DNA from: Cryptomeria japonica | Taxonomy: Eukaryota > Streptophyta > Pinopsida > Cupressales > Cupressaceae | DNA: 64,000 bases | Direction: 5' to 3' | Assembly: GCF_030272615.1 (NCBI RefSeq) | Contig: NC_081413.1 | Coordinates: 20,896,501-20,960,500, forward strand | Shown: positions 44,580 through 56,528 of the stretch, piece by piece | Layout: the number at the start of each line of letters is the position of its first letter | Numbering within the stretch: position 1 is the first letter of the stretch | Program-made: the position numbers and the translations under genes | Notes under the pieces: generated by a model | Databases searched by the model: none | What the model was told of the DNA's origin: nothing | The model's input: only the letters and a program-made list of their open reading frames with translations

Positions 44580-44820
44580 CAATCCCATGATATTGGATTG
44601 TATTTGGAGCATTGGTCATTGTTGTGATTGAATTGAGATACATGCATATGTGCTATTATATCTATTTTTGGATTTGATTATATAAGTAACATACTGTATT
44701 TATCATTCTATTTTTTAACTATTGATTTGAAACCTTAGAATAATTTGAAATCATTAGACATTTTAAGAAATTATATCTATTTATTTTTTCTGAATTCAAT
44801 AATAAAAATTAAAACATAAA

Positions 44821-45260
44821 TACTTCCTCTTAATGACAGAGTTTGCAATAATCCGCATAAATCAATGTGAACAATCTCTAATGGTTTTCTTACTCTGTAA
44901 GATATTAAGATATTATTACTAGAACACTTTCACTATGTTACTTTGCCAAAATGTTGTCTCACTTGAACTGGTTGATTTCTTAATTAGGTCATAATCATCT
45001 CCCTATCTACTTCTTAATAACTCAACCTTGCAAAATTTAGATGTCCATACCTTAGATGTGATAGTCATGTTTAGTCTAAATAAGGTTCTTTAAAGTTTAT
45101 CTTCAATATCTTCTTAGGTTGTCTTTTAACTGATCTAAAATGAGAATATTCAATCCTTGATCATGTCAACTTTTGTAATCAACACGTCACTTGAAATTCT
45201 ATCAATAATAGTGCACACGTTATCCTTGAAAGATGCTATATAACTCTTATGTACAAGCTA
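44821..45260 (-). pseudogene. Copia pre-integrase/integrase relic
   Basis: One minus-strand frame with several stops shows HLRYGHLNFARLSY (the GAG-pre-integrase zinc-site region) and, about 55 codons later, RKPLEIVHIDLCGLLQTLSL, matching the copia integrase entry block (H-T-D-L-C-G-P family pattern). Upstream of the pre-integrase block the frame is degraded. No LTRs could be assigned. It is older and more decayed than the copia elements to its right and lies in the opposite orientation. Confidence 0.75.
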
Positions 45261-45536
45261 TTTAATATTCATATGATTATACTTTAAATATTGAACAAAA
45301 TAAATATCTAGAACATTTATTATTTTAACCATTTAAATGTAGCAATATTAATGACGCATTTGAGGGAAGAACATAAAACTTCATTGATTTATTTGATGAC
45401 TATAATAAAATGTTTATATGGTGTAAATAAGTTGTTAAACAGTTGTCGATCATAATAGCATAATTGCACACTATCGTAATAGTATAATTGAGTGGTATTA
45501 ATTTATGTAATAAACTTACACTAAATTTTTTTACCT

Positions 45537-45842
45537 CGTTAGTGTATTTATTTCATTTAATTACACTTAAGCTTACTTAAGCCTTCTTAGTCATCCATTT
45601 ATGCTTGACACTTGTTGATGCAAGATGTCAAGTTGGTGAGGAGTTGTTAAAGAGGTGTTGAATCAGTTTCAACACCTCACACTACCTTTCTCGTAGGCAA
45701 GCCGCCACCACTCCATGATTGAGGAGTCCTATCCTTATTTCATGGAGATTGGGTGCCTTTTATACTTTGTATTTATACATGCTCATAAGCTAATACGTTT
45801 GGTCAATTCTTCTCATAATTAGGTTGTTATTATGCTTGTTAG
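45537..45842 (+). repeat. 5' LTR of the outer copia element, first part
   Basis: It matches 54210-54514 closely (for example GAGGAGTCCTATCC and TTTCATGGAGATTGGGTGCC). It ends in the GTTAG duplicated by the nested insertion; the last ~33 bp of this LTR are at 52346-52378. Confidence 0.88.
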
Positions 45843-47250
45843 TGTTGGCATTTGTATGAAGATTGCATTATTGATATGTTATGTTGTCATTGATGTCAAT
45901 TAACCGGTAATCATATTGTTGATATTGTTGTTATTGTTGATATTATCTTGAAACTAGTAGGATGAGCTTTGCAAGAAATTATAAACAAGTATGTAAGTTT
46001 GTGAGTTAAACCGGCAACCAGTAAAAGGTTAAACCCTATCTATGTGATATAATTGGTAAACCCTACCACTTATTTTTGTTAAACCCTAACTAATTAAGGT
46101 TGTTGAATTGATTATGTTGGTTTATGATTTGATGATGACCGGTAATGATGGTGACATGAATGGTCATTGTATGAAGACAATTTCAAATTTTTTTGGCATG
46201 TTATTGTCTAGGGAATGAGCAAAGTGTATTGAATCTAATCCAAAGTGCGTGATGAGTTGCAGTGATCAATGAGAGGTCAAGGCTTTCTTGATTAATGTAC
46301 AGAGATTGCTATGTAATCCAACGTTCATACTTGAACCGACTTGTTTGTAATCTCTATGAGTCTTTTAACTTATGTTGCCGACCTAATTGCTTTGTTATAA
46401 GGTCTATGAAGTTGTCTTGTTAAAGGTGTTGGCAAAGATCAGTTGAGTGTGTGGTTGCCAAACCGGATGATGAGTCTACAATTTGGCTAAAGGCAAATAC
46501 GAGATTAAAAAGGATCTGATCAAGCAAGTGTAGTGCTATTCAGACAGATCAAGCAAACCCTAGTTGTTTTCTAACAATTACAGAAGAACTAAAATCCCCT
46601 AACCAAGTAAGCTCTAACAAGCTTGGTTACTTTTCAAATCCTCTAACAAGGTGATCCATTAGCTTGTATTTTGAAATCCTCTACTAGGGTTACTCCTAAT
46701 AGGGTATTGCTTCTAAGAAGGCATTTGTAGTCAATCCCTTAACTAGGTGATTTTTAATAGGATCAGTTCTTAATAGGACTTTTGTAAAGTTTTAACATCC
46801 TTGGCTCCTAATAGGGTGAACTTCAGAAGAGTTTAGATAGTTATCTTGTGAGTCTCATCTCATCGTGCTTTTTCCCATTTGGGTTTCCATGTCAAAAATA
46901 TTTCTGTCACATGGTGAGTGTTTTTGTGGTTATGGTCTTATGGTTGATTTGATTAACTACTTAACTATTCTGATAAGGCATGATAGCCAAAAGCATTGAG
47001 AAATCAAGTTTGTTGACATATGATAACTTGCATTTGGATGTTTCTAAGTTTGATTTTGTTTACTGTTAAGTTGGTGTAACAGTAAACCGGTTTTCTCATA
47101 AGTTTTTATCTTGACAATGGTATTTCATTGATAAGTTTACTTTGTGTGATTGAAATTGAGGCTTGGAAAGTTTGTATCAGTTTTTCTATTTATTGATTCA
47201 CTCCCCTCCTCAGTAATCTACAAGATACTTATGCTTTCATGATACCATCA
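45843..47250 (+). repeat. 5' LTR of the nested copia element
   Basis: Positions 46103-47250 correspond to 51252-52345. The middle carries irregular repeats of CTAACAAGGTGATCC-like phrases (about 46600-46760). A PBS-like ATTCATATCAGAGC follows at 47251-47264, a degraded form of the Met-tRNA site. Confidence 0.88.
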
Positions 47251-47311
47251 ATTCATATCAGAGCATCTAGGGTCCTGTAAGATCTAAGCCTAGCAAGTTG
47301 AGGTAAACATA

Positions 47312-48394
47312 TTGCATATCATGATGAAGAAGGAAGGTCCAAAGTTTCACAGAGAGAACTATAGAATATGGAGTGACAAAATGAAAATTTACATGAAGAG
47401 TTTGGGAAGTCAGTATTGGGAACATGTCAACACTAAATGTGTTGCACTCATTGGGGTTTTGACTAATTATCAGAAGAAAGAACAACAAGAAACTCATCAA
47501 GGATTAGAGTCCATTATTAGTTCCCCGTCTGATATTGAATATTTAGATGTTCATGGTCTAGAGATTGCCCATGAGGTATGGCAAAAACTTGAAGAGATTT
47601 ATAGCGGTGATGAACATGTTAAGATTGCTAAAGAGGAGAGTCTAAGAGGAAAGTTTGATGACATGCGAATAGCTGAAGGTGATAATATCCAGTAGTATGG
47701 TCAAAGGATAAAAGAGATAGTCGGTGAAATTAAGAGTATAGGAGGGAAAGTGGAACATGCCACAGTGATTAGTAAGGTACTGAGAACCGTACTATTGGTC
47801 TACACTACCTGAGTTGCACCTATTCAGGAGATGAAGTACATAAAAAAAACTAAGGTAACTCTTGACTCCATCATTGGGAAACTTACTTGTTTTGAATTGT
47901 ATGGTTATGATGGTAGTGCACAGAAATCTGAGTCTACATTTAGAGTTTCTGTTTCTAACCCATCTATGAGAAAAAGTAGAGATGCTAGTCATGGTTATGA
48001 ATCCAAATCTAGCAGAGATGTTGATCATGAAGAAAATTTAGTGGAGCTTGAAGCATTGTTGGCAAAGGAGTTTCCTAGAGGCACTGGTAAATATAGAGGT
48101 AAATTACCTTTAAAATGTTTTGCATGCAACAAGATTGGCCACATAGCTGCTAACTGTTGTAATGGTGAAAATGAACACAAGAGAGAGAAATTCAAGAAGT
48201 ATAAGCATAAAGGAAAGAAAGATTGTCTTATTGTTGTTGATGACGGTATCACTGATGAAGAATTTGATGGTGATGCAAATTATGATATTATGTTTGTAGC
48301 TATTATGGAAGAGATATTAGACAAAAAGGCATTAGTGTCTAGGATAGATAACTCAAATGATTGGATCATTGATAGTGTTTTTCACATCATATGA
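47312..48394 (+). pseudogene. gag: gag of the nested copia element
   Basis: Capsid/nucleocapsid protein. The N-terminus has the copia gag pattern FHRENYRIWSDKMKIYMKS, then ...AHEVWQKLEEIYSG and the EEYGQRIKEI-like segment around TAG 47693. A CCHC knuckle CFACNKIGHIAANC lies at 48116-48157. The frame is kept, with stops at 47693 (TAG) and near 47810 (TGA), to about 48380, where the protease begins and shifts frame. I chose the upstream ATG only as the limit of the frame; the true start may be one of the next Met codons. Confidence 0.83.
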
Positions 48395-49026
48395 CTGATG
48401 ATCAAAGCAAATTTCTTTCCTTGAAGGAATTTGATGGTGGTGTTGTAAGATTTGACAATGACTCACCCTGCATGGTTAAAGGTAAGGGAATTATTTCTCT
48501 TAATGGGAAGAGTAGTGCAGATGATGTCCACTAGGTTGAAGGTCTAAAGCACAATCTTTTGAGTCTGGCACAACTCAATGATAGGGGATACCCACTGGAG
48601 TTAAAAAATGGTATGTGCAAAATATTTGACAACAAAGGTGAACTAGTTGCAACCGAGAAGCAAACTAAAGGTAACCTGTTTCACCTTAATCCTAAAGTTA
48701 GCAATTGTTTAATTGCAAAAATAAATGATAGCTAGCTTTGGCGTAGGAGATTTTGTCATATAAAATTTGGTAACATTGTTAAAGTGAGTAAGTCGAAGAT
48801 AGTGAGATGTTTGCCTCAATTAGCAAACCAGTTAATGCTCTTTGCAAAGAATGTCAGTTAGGAAAGATGACCTCTTCAACTTTCAAGAGAAAATCCTTTT
48901 CAGTCGGGCATTTGTTAGATTTGGTTCATACGGATCTTTGTGGACCAATACGAACTAAAAGCATTCAAGGTGATAGATATTTCATGATCCTCAGTAATGA
49001 TTGCTCAAGGATGATGTGGGTCATTC
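48355..49026 (+). pseudogene. Protease and N-terminal integrase of the nested copia element
   Basis: The protease active-site region WIIDS is seen at 48361-48375, followed after a frameshift by HHMTDDQ-like sequence and GLKHNLLSLAQLND-type pre-integrase motifs (about 48540-48580). The zinc-binding integrase N-terminus includes RRRFCHIKFGN and LCKECQLGKMTSS (about 48745-48870), then LVHTDLCGPIRTKSIQGDRY. TGA 49034-49036 and a frameshift near 49020 interrupt it. Processing and DNA integration are the family roles. Confidence 0.78.
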
Positions 49027-49860
49027 TTGAAGGATAAGGCTAAATCTTTTGGTAAGTTCAAGGCATTCAGTGCCTTAGCTGAGGAGGAGAGCATCAAGAA
49101 GATAAAATGTTTGAGGATAGATCAGGGGTGTGAATTTACTTCTAAGGAATTCACTAGGTACTATGAAGAGAATGACAACAAACGACAATTTTCAACACCA
49201 AGGACACCACTACAAAATGGTATCGTAGAGAGGAACAACTGGTTAGTTGTTGAAGTTTCTAGTAAAATGTTGATACAAGGAGGTGTTGTGAAAACCTTTT
49301 GGAGAGAAGTTTTCAGCACAACTGTCTACACTATAAACTGAGTTCTAGTGAAAAGAGGTAAGGACAAGACTCCTTATGAATATTGGTATGGAAGATCACC
49401 TGATGTTAGCTATTTTAAGATATTTGGAAGCAAATGTTTTATTAAGAGAGGTGATTACATTAGCAAATTTGAGGCTAAGAGTGATGAAGGTATATTACTT
49501 GGCTATTGCACTAAGAGTAAGGCCTACAAGTGTTTTAACAACTAGACACAAAAAATTATTGAGAGTTTTGATCTTAGAGTGGATGAATATCGTGAAGTTT
49601 CGAAGGAAACCAAATTGGAGAAGACAGAAGAAGATCCTTGCAGTTTTTTTTTGGAACCAAAAACTGTGAAATCTGAAACTAGCAAAGCAAATTCTGATAT
49701 ACTTATTCAATCGGAATAGATAAATTCAGAAGATGATGATAATGATGAAGCTGAACCTGAAGATAATGATCATGTTATTCCAAGATATGTGAGACTGAAT
49801 CCCAATCCTAAATAGATTATTAGGGATAAGGATGTTGTAGTACTAACCAAAAGGAGGATA
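49027..49860 (+). pseudogene. pol: Integrase core and linker of the nested copia element
   Basis: One frame runs from 49027 with in-frame stops (for example 49339 TGA, 49543 TAG). The catalytic region shows LRIDQGCEFTS (second Asp) and TPLQNGIVERNNW (Glu), then KTPYEYWYGRSPDVSYFKIF and FGSKCFIKR. An acidic linker (about 49725-49790) leads into RT. The frame continues into RT without a shift. Confidence 0.83.
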
Positions 49861-51251
49861 AGAGAGAACTCTTGCATGATCTCCCCCATTGAACCAATAA
49901 CTGCTAAGGAAGCATTTGGTGATGATCATTGGGTTAAAGATATGGTGGAGGAATTGGATCAAATTAAGAAGAACAACACTTGGACCCTGGTACTTCGACT
50001 GATAAATAAAAATGTAATAGGTACTAAATGGGTATTCAGGAACAAGTTGAATGAAGATGGTGTTGTAGTTCACAACAAGGCTAGGTTGGTTTACAAGGGT
50101 TATGTACAAGAAGGAGAAGATTATGGCAAAACTTTTGCACCAGTAGCAAGACTAGAAGGTGTTAGAAATTTACTTGCATTTGCAGCCCATAAGAAGTTCA
50201 AGGTATACCAAATGGATGTTAAGTCTGCATTTTTGAATGGGATATTGGAAGAAGAAGTATGCATGGAGTAGCCAGATGGTTATGCTTTGACTTATGAGAA
50301 AGACATAGTATTTAGATTACATAAGGATTTATATGGATTAAAGCAGGGACCCAGAGCATGGTATGAAAGGCTTCATACACATCTGATGAAGATAGGATTT
50401 CTGAGAACCAGTGATGATAGTAACATATATCTCAAGTCTTAAGGAGATGATATATTGGTCAGTGAAGTATTTGTTGATGATATCATATTTTTAGGTAGTG
50501 ATGTCATGAGCAATAGTTTTGCAGATGAAATAAAAAATGAGTTTGATATGTCTTTAGTAGGGGAAATAAAAAATTTCATAGGCTTGTAGATACAACAAAC
50601 GAAGAATGGTATTTTCATTACATAGTCTAAGTATGTGAAAGAAGTCTTGAAGACATTTGGCATGAGTGATTGTAAACCCGTTGGGATACCAATGGTTATA
50701 GGTTGTAAGTTGTCTAAGGAAGATGAATCTAAGTTTGTTGATGAGAAGGAATATAGGTCAATGATTGGAAAATTGCACTATGTTGTTCACAACAGATCGG
50801 GTATAGCTCATGCGGTTGGCATAGTTTCCAGATTCTAGAAGAATCCTAAGGAAACACATCTGATAGCAACCAAGAGAATTTTAAGATACCTGAAAGGAGC
50901 TATTGACTATGGATTATGGTATCCATATGGAGGAAACTTTGATTTGAAGGTGTACACAAATGCTAATTGGGCACGAAATATGGATGACTGGAAAAGAACA
51001 ACTAGTGGAGAATTCTTTCTTGGAGGAAGACTTGTTTCATGGAGTAGTAAAATGCAGAGTTGTACTTCATAATCTATTGTTGAAGATGAATATATTGCAG
51101 CTTATATGAATTGCACCCATGATATCTGGATGAGGCACATTTTGGAAGGTTTTAAGATGAAGATTTTAGAACCTATAAAGATTTTTATGTGATAATACAA
51201 GTGTCTTAAATATTTCCAAGAATCTTGTTTTGCATGCACGAACCAAGCAAA
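49861..51251 (+). pseudogene. pol: RT and RNase H of the nested copia element
   Basis: The same frame as the integrase core, interrupted only by stops (50269 TAG, 50440 TAA, 50587 TAG, 50626 TAG, 50836 TAG and others). RT motifs: [59 protein letters not shown] and FVDDIIFLGSD (catalytic Asp pair). RNase H begins near 50945, where the catalytic Asp residues of the usual YTDAD block read YTNAN, so activity is lost. The coding sequence ends abruptly at 51251 within the ...LHARTKQIE segment, where it is fused to the middle of the 3' LTR. Confidence 0.87.
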
Positions 51252-52345
51252 TTGAATTGGTTATGTTGGTTTATGATCTGAAGATGACCGGTAATGATGG
51301 TGACATGAATGGTCATTATATGAAGACAATTTCAAAATGTTTTTGGCCCATTTTTGTCTAGGGAATGAGCAAAGTGTATTTCATTTAATGCAAAGCGCGT
51401 GATGAGTTACAGTGATCAAAGAGCGGTCAAGACTTTCTCGATTAATGCACAGAGATTGTTGTGTAATCCAACAATCATACTTGAGCTGACTTATTTGTAA
51501 TCTCTATGAGCCTTTTGACTTATGTTTCCGACCTAATTGATTTGTTATATGGTTTATGAGGTTGTCTTGTTAAAGGTGTTGGCATAGATCAATTGAGTGT
51601 GTGGTTGCTGAACGAGATGATGAGTTCATAGTTTGAGTAAAGGCAGATAGGAGCTTAAAAAGGATCTGATCAAGCAAGTATAGTGCTATTCATATAGATC
51701 AACCAAACCCCTGTTGTTTTGTAACAATTACAACAGAACTAAAATCCCTTAACCAGGTAAGCTATAACAAGCTTGGTTACTTTTCATATCCTCTAGCAAG
51801 GTGATCCATTATCTTGGATTTTCAAATCCTCTACCGAGGTTACTCCTAATAGGGTATTTCTTCTAACAAGGCATTTGTAGTCAATCCCTTAACAAGCTTG
51901 GCTCCTAACAGGCCTAACTTCAAAAGAGTTTAGATAGTTATCTCGTGAGTCTCATCTCACCCTGGTTTTTCCCATTCAGCTTTCCATGTCAAAAATATTT
52001 GTGTCATGTGGTGAATGTTTTTGTGGTTATGATCTTATGGTTGATTTCATTAAATACTTAACTATTATGATAATGCATGATAACTGAAAGCATTGATAAA
52101 TGAATTATATTGACATATGATAAAGCATTTGGATGTTTATAAGTTTGATGTTGTTTACTGTTAAGTTGTTGTAATAGTCAACTGGTATTCTTATGAGTTT
52201 TGATCTTGACAGTGGTATTTCACTAATAAGTTTACTTTGTGTGATTGAATCTGAGACTAGGAAAGTTTGTATCATGTTTTCTATTTACCGACTCACCCCC
52301 CCTCTCAATAATCTACCGGATACTTATTCTTTCATCATACCATCA
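51252..52345 (+). repeat. 3' LTR of the nested copia element, 5'-deleted
   Basis: It aligns to 46103-47250. Its first ~260 bp and the pol end plus purine tract are missing. Near 51887 a deletion of about 56 bp removes the part equivalent to roughly 46745-46800. It ends ACCATCA, then GTTAG. Confidence 0.88.
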
Positions 52346-52378
52346 GTTAGTTGTCATCATTTAATTTTGGTTATTACA
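52346..52378 (+). repeat. 5' LTR of the outer copia element, terminal part
   Basis: GTTAGTTGTCATCATTTAAT ... GGTTATTACA corresponds to the last 33 bp of 54210-54542. Confidence 0.8.
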
Positions 52379-52390
52379 TGGTATTAGAGA
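52379..52390 (+). promoter_or_regulatory. Primer-binding site of the outer copia element
   Basis: TGGTATTAGAGA directly follows the LTR; it is one or two bases from the Met-tRNA primer site. Confidence 0.75.
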
Positions 52391-52808
52391 ATTTTTGAAG
52401 TACTTTAGCCCCCAGTCACATGGTTTTTCATCCCCTGGTTCTTTCCAACCCAAGGGGGCTTAATTCACTCTAAATTTTATTCAAATTGATTATTTTTTAA
52501 GGAGGATTAATTTTGTAAAAAGGAAAAATTTCTTTTTCTTGTAACTTTTGCTAGGAAACTCAAAATTGAGTGTTATTTTTTGCAAAAGTGCATTTTTCGC
52601 CATGAATCCAACTAGGACATTCTCGCCAATTTATGTGGTTCTTGGGGATTTGGTTACAAAGAACTCTTTCTATAAAGTGCAAAAAATAATGGGGAACAAA
52701 AGTATAACTATGGGGGGTGATGTGTGTGGTCTATTTTTCCTACTTCCTCAAGAAGTGCTTTCTTTATTTCCACATTCTACAAAAGAAACAATCTAAGTCT
52801 AGCATCAT

Positions 52809-53640
52809 GGATTATGATGTTCCTATATAACCTTTAACACCTTTCAATTATCATGATTGGAAGTTTAAAGTAACTCCTCTACTTAAGAATAAAGGCTTAT
52901 TTAAAGTAAAAATGGGAATAGAAAAAGAACCTAATGCAGCTAAGGACAAATAAAAGTATTTCAATAAGTGTGACCAAGAATTTGGTTTCTTGTTGTTAAA
53001 TCTATCTCCTGAAATAGTATTTCATGTTGAGATCTTGGAAATACCCAATGAAGTTTGGGAAGCTCTTAACAATCTATTTAGGACAATTGATGAACTTAAG
53101 AGTCATGAGTTGGAAAATCAACTCTTAGCTCTAAGTCCTAGAGATTTTACTACTTTAGAGGATTTTTCACTAAATTTAAATATTTAAAGTTGTAATTAAA
53201 AGATTGTAGAATTAAGAAGAAAGAGGATCAATTAATCCTTTCTATACTTTCCAAACCAGGTCCTGAATTTTTTGTGTTTGTCTGTGCTTCTTATTCTACT
53301 AAAAGACCTCTTGGTAGCTCATGGAAAATCTCCACACTAGATGACTTCGTTTCTAATCTATCAGGAGAGTAAGAAAATTTAATTTGAATGGTCACCTTGA
53401 AATATACTAAACCTCAACCTCTAATTGCAGGATATGAAAAGCAGCAAAATGCTAAAGGAAAAAATAAGAACACCGAAAAGGACAATGAAACGAAGAAAGA
53501 AAATAAAATTGATAACTCCAAAAAGGATAACCCTTCTCAACAAAGTAAATCAGCTATTGAAAAAGTAAAATGTTTTATTTTGTAATAAAATTGGTCATGA
53601 AGAACATTAGTCAAAGACAATAAAATTGGGGTAATTGATT
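52809..53640 (+). pseudogene. gag: gag of the outer copia element
   Basis: From ATG 52809 the frame reads MDYDVPI, stop, then LTPFNYHDWKFKV, the copia gag N-terminal pattern. NKCDQEFGFLLLNLSPEIVF and NEVWEALNNLF follow, then, after a shift near 53168, FTKFKYLKL and the helical remainder. A Lys/Asn-rich segment (53430-53560) precedes a damaged zinc knuckle (KVKCF ... NKIGHEEH, about 53566-53605). Several stops and at least two shifts are present. The frame at 52990-53187 is the best-preserved part. Confidence 0.75.
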
Positions 53641-53689
53641 CTGTCAAAGAATCTTCTTCAAATCAAGCTAATACTAAGGACAAATGGAA

Positions 53690-53908
53690 ATTAAAAGGAA
53701 TTCCTTAGTTGATACACACCATATGGGTCCTCAAAAGGTTGAGTTTTCATCTCTAGAAGAAATCAATATGCCTTCAATCACTCTAGGAGATGATACTCCA
53801 GCTTTCGTCAAAGGGAGAGGGTCTGTTGAAATTGAAGGTGGAATATTTTCAAATGTTCTAAGTGTGCCTTCACTATCAACTGATCTCCTTTCATGGGCAG
53901 ATCATTGA
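53690..53908 (+). pseudogene. Protease fragment of the outer copia element
   Basis: DTHHMGPQKVEFSSLEEINM, GRGSVEIEGG and SVPSLSTDLLS match the second half of copia proteases leading into the pre-integrase region. The active-site Asp-Ser-Gly is not visible just upstream. The frame ends at TGA 53906-53908, at about the internal deletion point. Confidence 0.7.
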
Positions 53909-54010
53909 CTGAGTCTTTTGGTAGTCTTCAGAGTAGGTTGTTGGTATCTTCACCAAACCCTTAATAGAAAGCAATTTCATTCATCTACAAGATCCTTGGC
54001 GTGTAGTCTA
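53909..54010 (+). pseudogene. C-terminal pol tail of the outer copia element
   Basis: A frame containing IFTKPLIESNFIHLQDPWRV (about 53949-54008) matches the conserved C-terminus of copia polyproteins. It follows the protease fragment within about 40 bp, so integrase, RT and most of RNase H are deleted. Confidence 0.65.
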
Positions 54011-54209
54011 CATTAGCAACATCATCATCCTTGGGGGACCCTTTTAGGCTTCTTCTCTTCTTCTCTCATTTTTGGAGGATAGTTTTTTCCCATTGGGTTT
54101 TCTATCTTTCTCCTTTTATAAGAGATTTCATTGTACATGGGTACCTCACCAAGATAGTAGTCGGGACCCATTTCTTTTCATGTCCTCCTAAGCTATGCTT
54201 AAAGGGGGG

Positions 54210-54542
54210 TGTTAGTGTATTTATTTCATTTAATTACACTTAGGCTTACTTAAGCCTTCTTAGTCATCCATTTAGACTCGACATATGTTCATACAAGATG
54301 TCAAGTCAGTAGGAGTTGTTAGAGAGGTGTAGACTTAGGTTTGACACCTCAGACTACCTTTGTGGTAGGCAACCCACCAACACTCCATGTTTGAGGAGTC
54401 CTATCCTCATTTCATGGAGATTGGGTGCCTTTTCTACTCCTTATTTATACGTGCTCATAAGCTAATACATTTGGTCGATCCTGCTCATAATCAGGTTGTT
54501 ATTGTGCTTGTTAGTTATCCTTGTTTGATCTTGGTTATCACA
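54210..54542 (+). repeat. 3' LTR of the outer copia element
   Basis: A 333-bp LTR preceded by the purine tract AAAGGGGGG. It is intact relative to the split 5' LTR. Confidence 0.9.
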
Positions 54543-55768
54543 ACCCTTACTATATTGTTCCTTAAATTTCACCTTGCCAAGGAACCCCCTTAAGGATTAC
54601 ATAGCAAAAGTTGTTGATAACATAAATTTTAGGGGTTGGGTAGTCATTAATGTACCAGTGCATATGTTACCCTCATACACGATAACTTATGTACTGGTGC
54701 ATCCTATGAACTCCATAACTATTTCCTTTTTTAAATATAAGTTTCTTTAATTGTTTGCATGTAGACAGCTGAAAAAATTGCAATACATTTCTTTTCTTTA
54801 TTCTTTTTTAATACCTAAGCAACCAATTTCATTAAACAAAATAATATACTATAAATAAAATAGTGTATTATTTTTTAATGCACAATATAGAGGTTTAGAT
54901 ATTACAATAAATTTCTAAAACCTTCACATACCAATTAAAAATAAGATGATATTAAATAAATATATTTTATGATTATTCTAGAATGTTTTACTTTATTTTT
55001 TTATTGGGAGAGAAATTAAATTATATTCTAATTTCTTCAAACAACTTTGTGTTCTTTATTGGAAAGCTACACAAATCATTCATCTCATGTGGTCATTTAC
55101 ATTCCACATTGCATGCCCAAATGTATGTAGCACAAATTCATTAGTCGTGAGTACCAATAAATGTCACTGCAGACAATTACATGTAATTTTCTATAGTTGA
55201 TGGTGTTCTCGATAATAGTACAGATCATGTGGATCTGAAAAATGTCTAATGATGAATATAAGATTAGATCTCCTAGTCAATTTGCTCATGGTGGCTATAA
55301 TTGTATTTTTTTATGGTTTAGCAATTATCATGGTCAGCAAGGACCTTACTTATTTAATTTTGTAAAAGTAACTTTTTATTATTAATATAAATCTCTTGGC
55401 TTTGCCTTTTATCAATCAAAAAGTAAATTATTCCAATATACAAATTGATTAAGAACTTTACTTTGGACACTTTTGTCTATGCAACATACATAATACACCT
55501 ATCATTATATTCATTAATTAATTAAAAATTAAAATACAATTAATCTTTTATTTTAAATAAATTAATTATTACAATCAAAAGTGTTGCATAAAGGACATCG
55601 AGGCCGCAGCCATATGCATATCTCTTATAAATTAGAAATTGACTTGAAATTGCTCAACCAAATTTGCAGACTAGAACAATTAACAATTTTGAGGCAGATT
55701 CATACCTTGTAGATAACAAGATTTCAATGAACATCAATTTTGATCTTCCTTGCTATGTTCGATTTGAC
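54543..55768. other. AT-rich spacer, no gene seen
   Basis: No long coding frame, repeat partner or RNA gene is recognised. Confidence 0.55.
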
Positions 55769-55779
55769 ATTACTGTTAA

Positions 55780-56185
55780 ATTCTCTTAATTTTTTCTCGA
55801 TTCGATTGTGTTTGAATTTTTTATCATCAATGTTTCAAATCACACTATGTGATTCATCATGAGGATGCAAAAAGGAATTCCAAGGAGATGAAAAATAGGG
55901 AGTTGCAGATCCGAGGGAGACTAAAAGGAGATGTGGGGAAGGAGAGGGCACGAGGATTAAGGGAGAACAATAGTAGAAAAAATTAAAAAACAAAGCCAAT
56001 GGGAGCACTTAAAAACTAGAGCACAAAAACTTAAAGAATAACACCAAAAGGAAAATAATTAAAGAAAAACCTAACCAAAAAGAGGGAAAAGGAAAACCCA
56101 AAGAGAAGCAACACAACAATGATAAAGAAAATAATAATAAATAATAATAAAAGAGAAACCAAAGAAAGGGAAGATATATATATAT
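55780..56185. repeat. Left arm of the PLE inverted repeat
   Basis: It pairs with 57330-57739 over about 405 bp, ending inside at GGGAAGATATATATATAT. The arms are clearly similar but diverged. Confidence 0.88.
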
Positions 56186-56319
56186 AAAGAATAGTTAAGA
56201 CAAAGGGGGAACATAAAAGCCTACAAGAACAAAAAAATTTGCAAAAAATAAAAATAGACAACATTATCAAAACATAAAAAGGCTCAAAATCATACCTACC
56301 CACATAAATAAGAAAATAC

Positions 56320-56490
56320 ACACACACACACACATGCATAAAAATAGACAAATATATCACTATATATATATATAAGTATTAGAATATATATATAGAATAA
56401 AAAATGACAAAAAATGAGGGAAAATATATATGAAAACCAAAAACACAAAATCTATAAGCATACAAACAAGTATACCTATATATATGCATG

Positions 56491-56528
<38 letters not shown>

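Larger units (their letters stand above)
45843..52345 (+). mobile_element. Nested copia element
   Basis: It begins TGTTGGCATT and ends ACCATCA, flanked by perfect 5-bp duplications GTTAG (45838-45842 and 52346-52350). The 5' LTR is 45843-47250 (1,408 bp). The 3' LTR lacks about its first 260 bp and has a further ~56-bp internal deletion. The interior codes gag, protease, integrase, RT and RNase H, with many stops and two frameshifts. It inserted about 33 bp before the end of the outer element's 5' LTR. Confidence 0.92.
45537..54542 (+). mobile_element. Outer copia element, internally deleted, split by a nested element
   Basis: Its 333-bp 3' LTR (54210-54542, TGTTAGTGTATT ... GGTTATCACA) matches a 5' LTR cut in two: 45537-45842 and 52346-52378. 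The PBS TGGTATTAGAGA follows at 52379, and a purine tract AAAGGGGGG (54201-54209) precedes the 3' LTR. Between them only gag, a protease fragment and the extreme C-terminal pol tail survive. The start of the 5' LTR has mutated from TG to CG. The flanking 5-mers TACCT and ACCCT agree in only three places, so no target duplication is claimed. Confidence 0.85.

Noticed and set aside
45532-54547. Target-site duplication of the outer copia element (TACCT/ACCCT)
   Set aside because: Only three of five bases agree; not claimed.
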